Program-made: the position numbers and the translations under genes
IMG/VR virus record: IMGVR_UViG_3300027806_000001
Span: 1 to 64,000 of that record
Strand: one strand, 5' to 3'
DNA length: 64,000 nucleotides
Origin: a virus
Shown: in pieces, positions 9,181-17,016 of the stretch
Layout of the letters: each line of letters opens with the position of its first letter
Numbering within the stretch: position 1 is the stretch's first letter
Notes under the pieces: model-generated
The model's database searches: none
Seen by the model: only the letters and a program-made list of their open reading frames with translations
Told to the model about the DNA's origin: nothing

Positions 9181-9660
9181 TCAGGATGCGGTGCTGCTGA
9201 AGGTGAACGTGACGAAGATCTCGGAGCTGGCGCTCTTGACCAGCTGGTCGGCCACGAAGTAGGACCTGGCCAGGACGAGATCCTTGGTGGCGTCCGCGGG
9301 ATCTTGCGCCAGCACCAGGGCGGCGCCGTAGCAGCTGGCGTTGGTGCCGAAGGCGGCGCCCCCCGAGTTCATGGGCACGTACGGCGAGGCCGACTGGCCG
9401 AAGAACCGGATGGCCGTCGAGTAGGTGGGGGTTCCGGAGGACGTGTCGGTGCGCACCGGGTCGGCGATGGCCGGCACCCGGAGGTAGTTCAGGGTCGATC
9501 CGAGGCCCGTGTAGTAGGCCCGCGGATCGGCCAGGACGCCGGTCGGCGCCGCGACCACCGGGCTGCCGGCCGCGGTGTACTCCAGGTAGAGGTACATGTC
9601 CGACTTGGAGAGGGCCTCGGCCAGGGCCTTGGGAAGAGCGGATGTCTGCAGAATCGACAT
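9181..9660 (-). CDS. hypothetical structural protein (159 aa)
   Basis: It starts MSILQTSALPKALAEALSKS. A short helical N-terminus precedes a beta-rich body rich in Ala, Ser and Thr, ending SSEIFVTFTFSSTAS. It is 3 bases from the 383-residue baseplate-region protein and 14 bases before the 739-residue fibre-like gene. Size and position fit a small baseplate or fibre-attachment protein, but no family is recognised. Confidence 0.45.
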   Translation of the reverse strand: MSILQTSALPKALAEALSKSDMYLYLEYTAAGSPVVAAPTGVLADPRAYYTGLGSTLNYLRVPAIADPVRTDTSSGTPTYSTAIRFFGQSASPYVPMNSGGAAFGTNASCYGAALVLAQDPADATKDLVLARSYFVADQLVKSASSEIFVTFTFSSTAS

Positions 9661-9663
9661 TTT

Positions 9664-10815
9664 TCAGTATCCGGCGTGCTTGTGCTTCTTGGACGAGGTG
9701 GACAGGACCGCCGCGGTCACCCCGGTCAGGCTCGGGACGGCGCACTTGCCCGCCTTGGCCGAGCCGCCGAACGTGCCCAATTGTAGCGGCTGCGTGTCGA
9801 CGGTGGTCAGTACCAGCAGGCGTACGTCGGCCGGGAGGACGTCCGGCAGGACCTTCAGGGCGGCGGATGCCTCCCCCTTCACGGCGGCCTTGACGATGAT
9901 CAGGGAATTCCCCTGGGCGTACTCCGAGCCGAACCTCAGCAGGTTGCCGGACCGGTAGGCGGCCGGGACCAGCTCGGAGACGTACTGCTGCTTGTCGTGC
10001 AGGACCTGGATCGTGGAGAAGACAGGGGTGCCCTGGGGCAGGACCTGGCCGCGCGCCAGCGGCAGGGAATACGAGGACGGCCCCACGTGGACCGACTTGT
10101 CCGTGTAGACGGTGGCGACGGCCCGGTCGACCACTACCAGCTCCACGGTCTCGTCCTGCAAGGTGACCGGGGTGCCGGAGGCGCCTCCCAGGATACGCAT
10201 CGTGTCCAGCCAGGTGGCGCCGTAGGTGTACATGCGCCAGATCGCGTCGAACGGCACCTTGCGGTAGATCCTGTCGGCGAGCTGCAGGTTCAGGACGTAG
10301 CCGAGCCGTGAGGTCACGAAGCCGGACTCGCGGAGGACCTTCCTGGCGTGGAAGACCGCGGTCTGGCCGTCGACGTAGGTCAGAGGGGTCCTGAAGACGA
10401 TCTTGCCAGGCAGGACCTTGTAGTCGATGCCCTCGCAAAGGATCCTGGTCGGCTTGACCGGGTCGTCGTAGAGGAACGCCACGGAGATGATCGTCGGATC
10501 GCAGTAGTACTCGCCCTCGTTGGAGGAGTCCTCGCCGTACATGTAGCTGGTGCCGTAGCGGCTGGCGAGGTCTCCGTACTCGAACTTCGCCCGGTTGTTG
10601 GAGGCGAAGACGAACCTCTCCCAGGCGGTCGTGCGGCCGGCCGGCACCTCCTTGGCGGAGACCGAGGAGACCAGTTCGTCGGCGGAGATCTCGGACTGGC
10701 CGTGGACGGACAGCACGCCGCGGAGGAGCTGCCGCAGCAGGGCCGCCGAGCGGAACACCGTGGTCCAGAAGGAGCCGATCAGCGAGAGGAGGGTGCGTGG
10801 GAGGATCTGGTTCAC
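9664..10815 (-). CDS. baseplate-region structural protein (383 aa)
   Basis: The N-terminus MNQILPRTLLSLIGSFWTTV is hydrophobic and looks like a packing helix rather than a secretion signal. The middle has many aromatic residues (SRYGTSYMYGEDSSNEGEYY). The C-terminus is basic (SSKKHKHAGY). The start overlaps the end of the J-like gene by 4 bases, so the two are translationally coupled. In contractile tails the gene after J often encodes an I-like or wedge partner. Sequence similarity to that family is not evident, so this is contextual inference. Confidence 0.45.
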   Translation of the reverse strand: MNQILPRTLLSLIGSFWTTVFRSAALLRQLLRGVLSVHGQSEISADELVSSVSAKEVPAGRTTAWERFVFASNNRAKFEYGDLASRYGTSYMYGEDSSNEGEYYCDPTIISVAFLYDDPVKPTRILCEGIDYKVLPGKIVFRTPLTYVDGQTAVFHARKVLRESGFVTSRLGYVLNLQLADRIYRKVPFDAIWRMYTYGATWLDTMRILGGASGTPVTLQDETVELVVVDRAVATVYTDKSVHVGPSSYSLPLARGQVLPQGTPVFSTIQVLHDKQQYVSELVPAAYRSGNLLRFGSEYAQGNSLIIVKAAVKGEASAALKVLPDVLPADVRLLVLTTVDTQPLQLGTFGGSAKAGKCAVPSLTGVTAAVLSTSSKKHKHAGY

Positions 10816-12494
10816 GGGCAGTCGAGGACGCTGATGTCGACCATGGAGGTCTCGAGGAAGAACGCGCAGGTGTTGGCCGTGACGCCCTTGGCCGGGTTGT
10901 CGGGGGCCTTGAGCGCGTCGGAGGAGTAGACGACGCTCTTGGTGAGGTCGGGGTTGATGACCACGCCGTACATGTGGATGGGCAGGTCGACGCTGTAGCC
11001 GTCAGGGATGTTCTGGTAGGCGACGTGGACCAGCGCCGAGCCGAACACCGGTCCTCCCACGGGCGCCGAGTTGAACTTGGACACCAGGGCGGACTTCAGG
11101 GCGGCCAGGTCGGGGTCCTGGGCCCCGGAGGGCTTGATCAGGCGCAGCTGCAGGGAGCAGAGGACCGGGACCGGCGCCCGGACCAGCATGTCGGCGGTGA
11201 GGCTGCGCTCCGCGGCCGAGTCGACGTAGGCCTGGATCTCCCGGATGTTGGGCATCTTCAGGTAGTCGACGTAGAACTGCAGCAGTCCGGCGACGTTCAG
11301 CACGCCCACGGGCGGAGCCGACGTGTCGGAGGTCCAGGTCGACATCGCGCTGTTTCCCGCCTCGGTGCCCGACTCCTTGATGTTCGCGTAGGGCACCAGG
11401 AACCGGAAGGTCGCGCGCTGGTAGGCGGTGAACGGAGGAGGATTGCCTCCCACCTCGTGCATGGTGTTGTTCTCCATGGTCCGGGCGTCGGACACGATGG
11501 CGAACGAGGTCAGCTGCACCTGGGGGTTGGACCGGACGGCCTCGATCAGGTAGAGCCCGGCGGCGCGGTCGGAGCCCATCGAGATCTCGACGGTGCCGAG
11601 CCTGGTGGCCGTGTCGTAGGAGACGAGGACGGCCGGCAGGCGCTCGGAGAGCCTGGAGGGGTAGCTGGCCGACTTGACGTGCAGGTCGACGCGGTTGCCG
11701 GTGTGGACTCCGTCGACCAGGTCCCTGGACATCTCGGGATCCAGGAAGCCGACCACGCCGACGTCCTTGATGCCCGGGAACTGGGTCTTGAGCTTGGCCC
11801 GGATGTGCTCCCGGCCTGACAGCGCCTTGCCGACCACGCCGTCCTTGGCCTTGGCCAGCAGGACCGTGTTGTCGTCGGCGTCGGCTCCGCCCGTGAAGTC
11901 GGAGTCGGCATTGACGGTGACCTGGCCGGGGATGGTCGGAGCCACCGCGGTCGCCTTGGTCGAGGCGCGGATGTTGCCGGCGGAGCCTGGCGAGAGCGCG
12001 GTCACGGGGATGACCGCGCTGAACAGGCTGCCGCTGGGCTCGAGGATCCTCTGGTTGGCCAGGCCGGTGTAGAGCGACTCGGCGACCAGCACGTAGGATC
12101 CGTCCGGGGAGTACCGCACCCCTCCCAGGGTGAAGACCACCGAGGGAGGGATGCTGGCGGTCGCGGAGGAGGACATGAAGATCCGCAGGAGGCCCGACGC
12201 GGTCGAGCCCTCGGACCTGGTGACGTTGTAGTTGGACAGCACCCGCTCGAGCTGGACCGGGTCGACCGCGGACGGATCCTTGGAGATCTCGGACAGCGAG
12301 CTGGACACCAGGGCCAGGTCGATCTGCTCCTGGATCCGGGTCTCGAGGTGGGCGTAGATGCGCACGACCAGGTCGCGCAGGGCGGTGCCCGGGGACAGGT
12401 CCAGGGTCGGATAGGCAGCCTGCACGAAGGCCACGATCTGCTCCTCCTTGGAGTAGACCGTCGATGCGGACTGCGATGCCAGCGGGGTTTCCAT
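10812..12494 (-). CDS. baseplate wedge protein, J-like (T4 gp6 / Mu-P2 J family)
   Basis: This 560-residue protein has the typical baseplate J layout. A helical N-terminus (KEEQIVAFVQAAYPTLDLSP, then GTALRDLVVRIYAHLETRIQ) is followed by beta-rich segments. The family signature FTGGADADDNTVLLAKAKDG lies near residues 200-220. The next segment (REHIRAKLKTQFPGIKDVGV) fits the J fold. It is preceded directly by a gp25/W-like gene, the usual order in contractile tails. In such phages J proteins dimerise to form the wedge ring that transmits the contraction signal. The family call is fairly secure. Confidence 0.75.
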   Translation of the reverse strand: METPLASQSASTVYSKEEQIVAFVQAAYPTLDLSPGTALRDLVVRIYAHLETRIQEQIDLALVSSSLSEISKDPSAVDPVQLERVLSNYNVTRSEGSTASGLLRIFMSSSATASIPPSVVFTLGGVRYSPDGSYVLVAESLYTGLANQRILEPSGSLFSAVIPVTALSPGSAGNIRASTKATAVAPTIPGQVTVNADSDFTGGADADDNTVLLAKAKDGVVGKALSGREHIRAKLKTQFPGIKDVGVVGFLDPEMSRDLVDGVHTGNRVDLHVKSASYPSRLSERLPAVLVSYDTATRLGTVEISMGSDRAAGLYLIEAVRSNPQVQLTSFAIVSDARTMENNTMHEVGGNPPPFTAYQRATFRFLVPYANIKESGTEAGNSAMSTWTSDTSAPPVGVLNVAGLLQFYVDYLKMPNIREIQAYVDSAAERSLTADMLVRAPVPVLCSLQLRLIKPSGAQDPDLAALKSALVSKFNSAPVGGPVFGSALVHVAYQNIPDGYSVDLPIHMYGVVINPDLTKSVVYSSDALKAPDNPAKGVTANTCAFFLETSMVDISVLDCP

Positions 12495-12498
12495 GGGG

Positions 12499-12954
12499 TT
12501 ACACCGTAGAGATTGACACTGGGGCCAGGATGGTCGAGGAGTCGGCGAAGGTCAGCCGGATGCGCATGACGGCGGAGTCGAGGCGGACGGAGAACGACTC
12601 CAGCCTGGCGCCGCGGATGCGCTCGTCGTCCGGAGCATCCGAGAACGCGTTCGACAGGTAGTTCAGGATGTCCGGCAGGTCGCGGTGGAACTCCTGCAGC
12701 AGCCTGACCTCGGTCGAGATGGATCCGCCCAGCAGGTTCGAGGCAAACCGCGTGCCGTAGTTCGGCTCGGCGGCCACGGAGCCCCTGGCCGTCATGAGCA
12801 GCTTGAGGAACGCCTGCGCGGCCTTCCAGGGGCCCGAGGAGACTGTGCCGGACCCGGAGATGCCGACGAACACGGCCGCCGCGCCGGGATCGGCCGACGT
12901 CTCGAGGATGCAGAGGTCGACGTTGCGGCCGACGTAGTCCTGGCTGATGGTCAT
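12499..12954 (-). CDS. baseplate wedge protein, gp25/W-like
   Basis: This 151-residue protein has features of the gp25/W family: a region with AAQAFLKLLMTARGSVAAEP, a conserved-looking NYGTRFASNLLGG turn and a helix near LLQEFHRDLPDILNYL. It ends in beta strands that handle a derivative-type component. It lies immediately upstream of the J-like gene, the canonical pairing. In contractile tails this protein links sheath and wedge. The start ATG overlaps the preceding stop (ATGA). Confidence 0.6.
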   Translation of the reverse strand: MTISQDYVGRNVDLCILETSADPGAAAVFVGISGSGTVSSGPWKAAQAFLKLLMTARGSVAAEPNYGTRFASNLLGGSISTEVRLLQEFHRDLPDILNYLSNAFSDAPDDERIRGARLESFSVRLDSAVMRIRLTFADSSTILAPVSISTV

Positions 12955-13358
12955 GATGGCCCCGCGGCGGCGTCGAGCGCCAGGAAGGAGGCGATGCGGG
13001 TCTCGATGGAGTCGGCGAGGCCGGTGGCCTGGCGCGCGATCGACTTCCTGCGGGCGGTCTCCTCGGCGATCCGGCGGATCCGGGAGGAGTACCTGAAGGC
13101 GGCGTCCCGGTGGATGGCGGCCACGAGGTCGTTCTGCACCTGGTTGCGCATCAGGTCGAAGTCCTTGACGCGGTCCTTGGCGGCCTCCTCCAGGTAGGCC
13201 TGCTCGAGCTCGTTGCGGTCGAAGGCCTCGGCCAGGCCCTGCCGGGTGTTGTCGCCCTCGGTCGGCTCGAACGGGGCGCGGAACACCTTGCCCTCGGACG
13301 AGGAGTCCTTGGCAGCCTTGCGCAGCAGGTCGATGGCCTTGCGGGTCGCCTCGTTCAC
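12951..13358 (-). CDS. hypothetical helical protein (135 aa), GTG start
   Basis: The frame opens upstream, but the most plausible start is GTG 13358 (VNEATRKAIDLLRKAAKDSS). It overlaps the stop of the sigma-factor gene as GTGA. The product is almost entirely charged helix (RRIAEETARRKSIARQATGL), ending DAAAGPS, with no Cys. It is coupled on one side to the sigma factor and on the other to the gp25-like wedge. It could be a baseplate component or a sigma-associated protein; the sequence alone does not decide. Confidence 0.5.
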   Translation of the reverse strand: MNEATRKAIDLLRKAAKDSSSEGKVFRAPFEPTEGDNTRQGLAEAFDRNELEQAYLEEAAKDRVKDFDLMRNQVQNDLVAAIHRDAAFRYSSRIRRIAEETARRKSIARQATGLADSIETRIASFLALDAAAGPS

Positions 13359-14107
13359 TGCATGCTCCTGTTGATGGCGGCGTACTCGTCGAGCTTGGCC
13401 GCCAGGCCTGCGGTGAGCTGGCTGACGCGGCCCGGGCTGATCTTGAGCCGGGCGGCGACCTGGGTGTTGCTCAGCAGCGGCTTGCCGTTGTAGCCCAGGC
13501 GGTGGTCGAGGATGACCTGCTCGGTCGGGCTGAGCGACGGGTACATCGTGGCGAGGACGTCCTTGTTGAAGCCGAGGTTCTTGACCGCGGTCATCTCCTG
13601 GGAGCTGGCCGGGGTGTCGCCGCCGGCCACGACCGCGCTCTCGCTGAAGGTGCGCTTGTCCAGGCCGCGGATCTTGCCCAGCTGGCGGACGGACATGCCG
13701 GTCAGGTCGGCCAGCTCCTGCTCCGACGGCGGCCTGCCCTTGTTCTCGTAGAAGTCGGCCTCCTGGCGGCGCAGGGCGCTCAGCTGCTGGTAGACCCGCT
13801 CGGGCATCGGGGACGGCATGATGTCGCGGGCGTACCTGGAGATGGGCTGGAGCTGGGTGTAGACCCAGCTGCGCAGGGCCGAGCCGGAGTCGGGGGAGTA
13901 GTTCTTGATGGCCTTGACGGCCAGGAGCTTGGCCTTGCTGCGGACGGCCGGGCCGGCGTTCATCCCCGAGTAGGCGTAGACCGCCTTGTCCAGGTCCGGC
14001 GACAGGGCGTCCAGCATCTGGTTCATGTACTGCGGATCCTGGGTGCGCGTCCACTGGGCGTGGACGTCGTTCAGGGTGGTCTTCTTGATGGCCGGGGCCG
14101 GGGTCAT
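13355..14107 (-). CDS. sigma-70-family RNA polymerase sigma factor
   Basis: This 250-residue protein has recognisable sigma regions. Region 2 spans roughly residues 30-97 (AIKNYSPDSGSALRSWVYTQ, then LQPISRYARD, comparable to the KFDPxRGxKFSTYAxxxIRQAI pattern). Region 3 is near 108-150 (GRPPSEQELADLTGMSVRQL). Region 4 is near 190-240 (SLSPTEQVILDHRLGYNGK, then a helix-turn-helix SNTQVAARLKISPGRVSQL). Region 1.1 is absent, as in alternative sigma factors. The gene lies inside the baseplate operon and overlaps the next start by 4 bases. It should direct an RNA polymerase (host core, or the phage enzyme implied by the beta-prime-like gene) to phage promoters. Confidence 0.8.
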   Translation of the reverse strand: MTPAPAIKKTTLNDVHAQWTRTQDPQYMNQMLDALSPDLDKAVYAYSGMNAGPAVRSKAKLLAVKAIKNYSPDSGSALRSWVYTQLQPISRYARDIMPSPMPERVYQQLSALRRQEADFYENKGRPPSEQELADLTGMSVRQLGKIRGLDKRTFSESAVVAGGDTPASSQEMTAVKNLGFNKDVLATMYPSLSPTEQVILDHRLGYNGKPLLSNTQVAARLKISPGRVSQLTAGLAAKLDEYAAINRSMQ

Positions 14108-14121
14108 TCCTGGATTGTACC

Positions 14122-15762
14122 TCAGGGGGAATATAGGCCGGTTGAAAAGTCGTACTTATAGTCGAACAGCGTCTGGAACGGAGCGCTGCCGGCCCCGTCG
14201 CCCAGGTCGTCGAACAGCTTGACGTCCGCGTCGTTCATGACGTGCCGCATGCGGAGGATCGTGTTGACGACGGCGCTCTCGGCCGAGAAGTTGTAGGTCA
14301 CGCTCTCCACGATCCCGACGCAGGCGTTGGAGGAGTTGAGGCCCGAGATCTTGTTCGCCGGGAATGTGTACTTCAGTCGCATGCCGGGGGCGAAGTCCAG
14401 GGCGAATCCGAAGATCACGTCCTGGGTCTTCGAGGAGTAGACGGTGTTGAAGTAGGCCTGCTTGGCCAGGGCGTCGCCCAGGGGCTTGACCGAGGCCAGG
14501 TTGGACGCCAGGGCGGCCGAATTTGAGGTCGGAGGCTGGGAGATGGGGAAGAGGCCCTGCCTGGCGTCGAATTCAAAGCCCCCGAAGCCGGGCAGCATGG
14601 TGTTGTACAGATAGGGCGGCGTTGGTATCACAAGCCACCCGCCGTAGGCTTCCTCGTCGCCAGCTGGCACCTTCAGGTTGTACTGTCCTACGAAGCGGGT
14701 CTCTATCTTCGTAGGTTCCTGGGGCGTGTTCGCGACCGACACCCTGCCGGACCCTCCGTACATGATGGTCCCGATCGGAAGCCTGACGGGGTTGGGCGAC
14801 GCGGCCCCCAGGTCGAACGCCGTTGCGTCTATCGTCATGTCGACCTCGCCGACGGGCCTGTAGGGCATCAACTCCGCAATGCTTGCTGAGGAGTTGAGGG
14901 GAGGACGGGGAGACAGGACGACTCCGAACGGAGAAAAGAGCATCAGCAGCTTCTCAAAGGCTGTGGCTCCGCCTTGGCCTGCCGAGATCAAGCTGACGAA
15001 CTGATCGTGCATTTGCGTCAAGACGCCTGCCACTCCGAACGCCGGCTTTACGGAATCCAGCAGCTTCAGGTTTTCCGAACCGATCCGCTCAAGGCCGGAT
15101 TCAACCCTGTCGTTGTTCGAGTCGACGCTCTGACCTCCGAAGAAGTTCGCCAGAGGCGACGTCGCCGCAGTGATCATCGCCGGCTGCAGAATGTCAGTCC
15201 ACCAGTTCGAGCTCAGGTACTCGTCCGTACGGACGATCTTTCCTTCGTTGGGCTCCCTGTAGAGTGCAAACCCGGTCCCCTCGACGTTTCTCTTGACCCT
15301 GGTGGTGAACCAGTCGGAAGGCGTCGACCGGTCGAAGTCACCCGAGCCGAAGGCCGTGATGTCCAGGTCGCTGAGTCTGCCGACGAGGGAGATGACCGTG
15401 CTGGATCCTCCGGTGCTGACGCTGACGGAGGCGCTCTGGATGTAGCCGTCGAACAAAAGCTCCCGGTAGGCGGGAGCCGACGGCTTCAGCTTTATGCCCT
15501 GGGGGTGCGGGTCTCCGGCCTGGCCGATCACGTAGAGCCGGGCCCTTTTCCGGCCCTGCAGGTCTTCCGGCGTCAACAGCACCTCGTTGCCGCTCAGGTC
15601 CGCGGTGACGCCCGACGGTATCTTCACCGTGGCGGAGGGGATCTGGTTCAGCACGTACTCGGCCATGGCTGCGACGACCGGAATCTTCTTGTCGCCCAGC
15701 TCCAGCACCACCTGCAGCTGGTGGATGGTCGCGTTTCTGGGGATGTAGGAGGGGGCCGACAT
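14122..15762 (-). CDS. putative baseplate/tail hub protein (546 aa)
   Basis: The start is ATG 15762 (MSAPSYIPRNATIHQLQVVL), overlapping the upstream stop by one base as TGATG. Open frame continues further upstream, but that is the shadow of the 245-residue gene. The segment FDGYIQSASVSVSTGGSS followed by STVISLVGRLSDLDI resembles the beta-rich hub domain of late-control D / gp27-type proteins. A hub role is inferred from that and from its position after the tape measure and before wedge genes. Codon use in the middle (around 14560-15320) looks less GC-biased than in neighbouring genes. Confidence 0.45.
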   Translation of the reverse strand: MSAPSYIPRNATIHQLQVVLELGDKKIPVVAAMAEYVLNQIPSATVKIPSGVTADLSGNEVLLTPEDLQGRKRARLYVIGQAGDPHPQGIKLKPSAPAYRELLFDGYIQSASVSVSTGGSSTVISLVGRLSDLDITAFGSGDFDRSTPSDWFTTRVKRNVEGTGFALYREPNEGKIVRTDEYLSSNWWTDILQPAMITAATSPLANFFGGQSVDSNNDRVESGLERIGSENLKLLDSVKPAFGVAGVLTQMHDQFVSLISAGQGGATAFEKLLMLFSPFGVVLSPRPPLNSSASIAELMPYRPVGEVDMTIDATAFDLGAASPNPVRLPIGTIMYGGSGRVSVANTPQEPTKIETRFVGQYNLKVPAGDEEAYGGWLVIPTPPYLYNTMLPGFGGFEFDARQGLFPISQPPTSNSAALASNLASVKPLGDALAKQAYFNTVYSSKTQDVIFGFALDFAPGMRLKYTFPANKISGLNSSNACVGIVESVTYNFSAESAVVNTILRMRHVMNDADVKLFDDLGDGAGSAPFQTLFDYKYDFSTGLYSP

Positions 15763-16499
15763 CAGAAGGAGTCCACCGAGAGGATGAATGCCGCGACCGC
15801 GTCCTCGGCGATGTCGCCGGCGACGGCGTCCAGGTACTCCTGGGCGGGCTGCATGCGCAGCAGGAAGTCCTTGTTGGCCTGCACCGCGGCAAGGATGCCC
15901 GAGAAGTCGCCGGAGTACGGGATGCGCAGCTCGGCCGACCACGAGACCGTCGACACGGAGGACGAGGCCACGATGCTGCGGCCCGAGCCGGGGACCGGCG
16001 TGGCCGGAAGGGGCGTCGAGGTGGAGAACGGCGATCCGACCGCGACTCCGTCCACCCTGAGCTGCAGGTTGGGGCTGGTGCCCGAGATGGAGATGCGCCA
16101 GCTGGACCTGTCGGGATCGACCGAGCCGCCCAGCACCAGCCTGACGTTCAGGCCGGAGACGGCGCCCTCGACGTCGACCAGGCCTTCGGGCTCGTCGAAG
16201 ATGGGCGCCAGGGAATCCAGCGCCCCGAGGCCCGACCTCCAGGAGATCCTGTCGGAGAACCGGCTCGAGCGCAGGATGTAGCCCAGGTGCCGGACCCTGC
16301 GCGCCACCTGGCGGGAGTCGGCCGAGTCCAGGCCGAGGATCGCCGCGGCGCGGAGGTAGGTCTCCAGCTTGTCGGAGGGGTAGGAGCCCTGCGATACGGG
16401 CGGGATGCCGGCGATGTCCGCCAGGCCTTGCCTGCCGTGGAGCAGCTTGGCGAACGGACGGTCGACCGGAACCGGATTGGCCGAAGAGTAGGTGCTCAT
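15762..16499 (-). CDS. tail/baseplate structural protein (245 aa)
   Basis: The start ATG 16499 (MSTYSSANPVPVDRPFAKLL) overlaps the upstream stop by 4 bases. The first 110 residues are mixed helix (KLETYLRAAAILGLDSADSR). The rest is beta-rich (LNVRLVLGGSVDPDRSSWRI), ending with a helix that contains YLDAVAGDIAEDAVAAFILS. It lies between the 172-residue tail protein and the hub candidate. No family is recognised. A hub, tail-completion or wedge accessory role is likely from context. Confidence 0.45.
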   Translation of the reverse strand: MSTYSSANPVPVDRPFAKLLHGRQGLADIAGIPPVSQGSYPSDKLETYLRAAAILGLDSADSRQVARRVRHLGYILRSSRFSDRISWRSGLGALDSLAPIFDEPEGLVDVEGAVSGLNVRLVLGGSVDPDRSSWRISISGTSPNLQLRVDGVAVGSPFSTSTPLPATPVPGSGRSIVASSSVSTVSWSAELRIPYSGDFSGILAAVQANKDFLLRMQPAQEYLDAVAGDIAEDAVAAFILSVDSF

Positions 16500-17014
16500 G
16501 AATCCCTCACGGGCGGTATGACGGTCAGGGTCATGGTGAACTTGGCCCAGCCGAACGTCGCGGCGTCGGAGGAGATCTGCAGGGTCATGCCGTCGATGAA
16601 CCCCTTGATGGTGACGGGGGGCATGACCACGCTGACGGGATCCTGCAGCCGCTTGAAGCTGGAGGCCCTGTTCTGCTCGTAGAAGTCGAGGATCGTCTGG
16701 GCGCCGTTGTACTGCCGGGGATCCCCGCGGGTGGGTCCGACGAAGTTGCATGCCTGCGACGGGAGGGCGACTCCTGAGATCTGGCACTTCGAGACGTCGT
16801 TGCCCAGCGGGTAGATGTACAGGCTGTCTCCGATGGTCGGGAAGTAGGCCATCTTGATGGCCTGCGACATGGCTACCGACGAGATGAGCATGGGGAACTC
16901 GCCGCCCAGCAGCGAGGTGCCGCCGGCATCCTGGATGTCGACGCTGACCATGCCCTGCTGCGCGCCCTGGACGATGGCGTAGGAACCTTGGGGAGCTGGG
17001 AAGAGGTCCGGCAT
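16496..17014 (-). CDS. tail structural protein downstream of tape measure (172 aa)
   Basis: It begins MPDLFPAPQGSYAIVQGAQQ and is beta-rich (MVSVDIQDAGGTSLLGGEFP). It lies 2 bases after the tape measure stop and overlaps the next gene by 4 bases. In myoviruses this slot often carries a tail-tube initiator or hub-associated protein such as a LysM or gp53-like protein, but no LysM repeat is visible. The function is therefore left as structural, unassigned. Confidence 0.45.
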   Translation of the reverse strand: MPDLFPAPQGSYAIVQGAQQGMVSVDIQDAGGTSLLGGEFPMLISSVAMSQAIKMAYFPTIGDSLYIYPLGNDVSKCQISGVALPSQACNFVGPTRGDPRQYNGAQTILDFYEQNRASSFKRLQDPVSVVMPPVTIKGFIDGMTLQISSDAATFGWAKFTMTLTVIPPVRDS

Positions 17015-17016
17015 GG

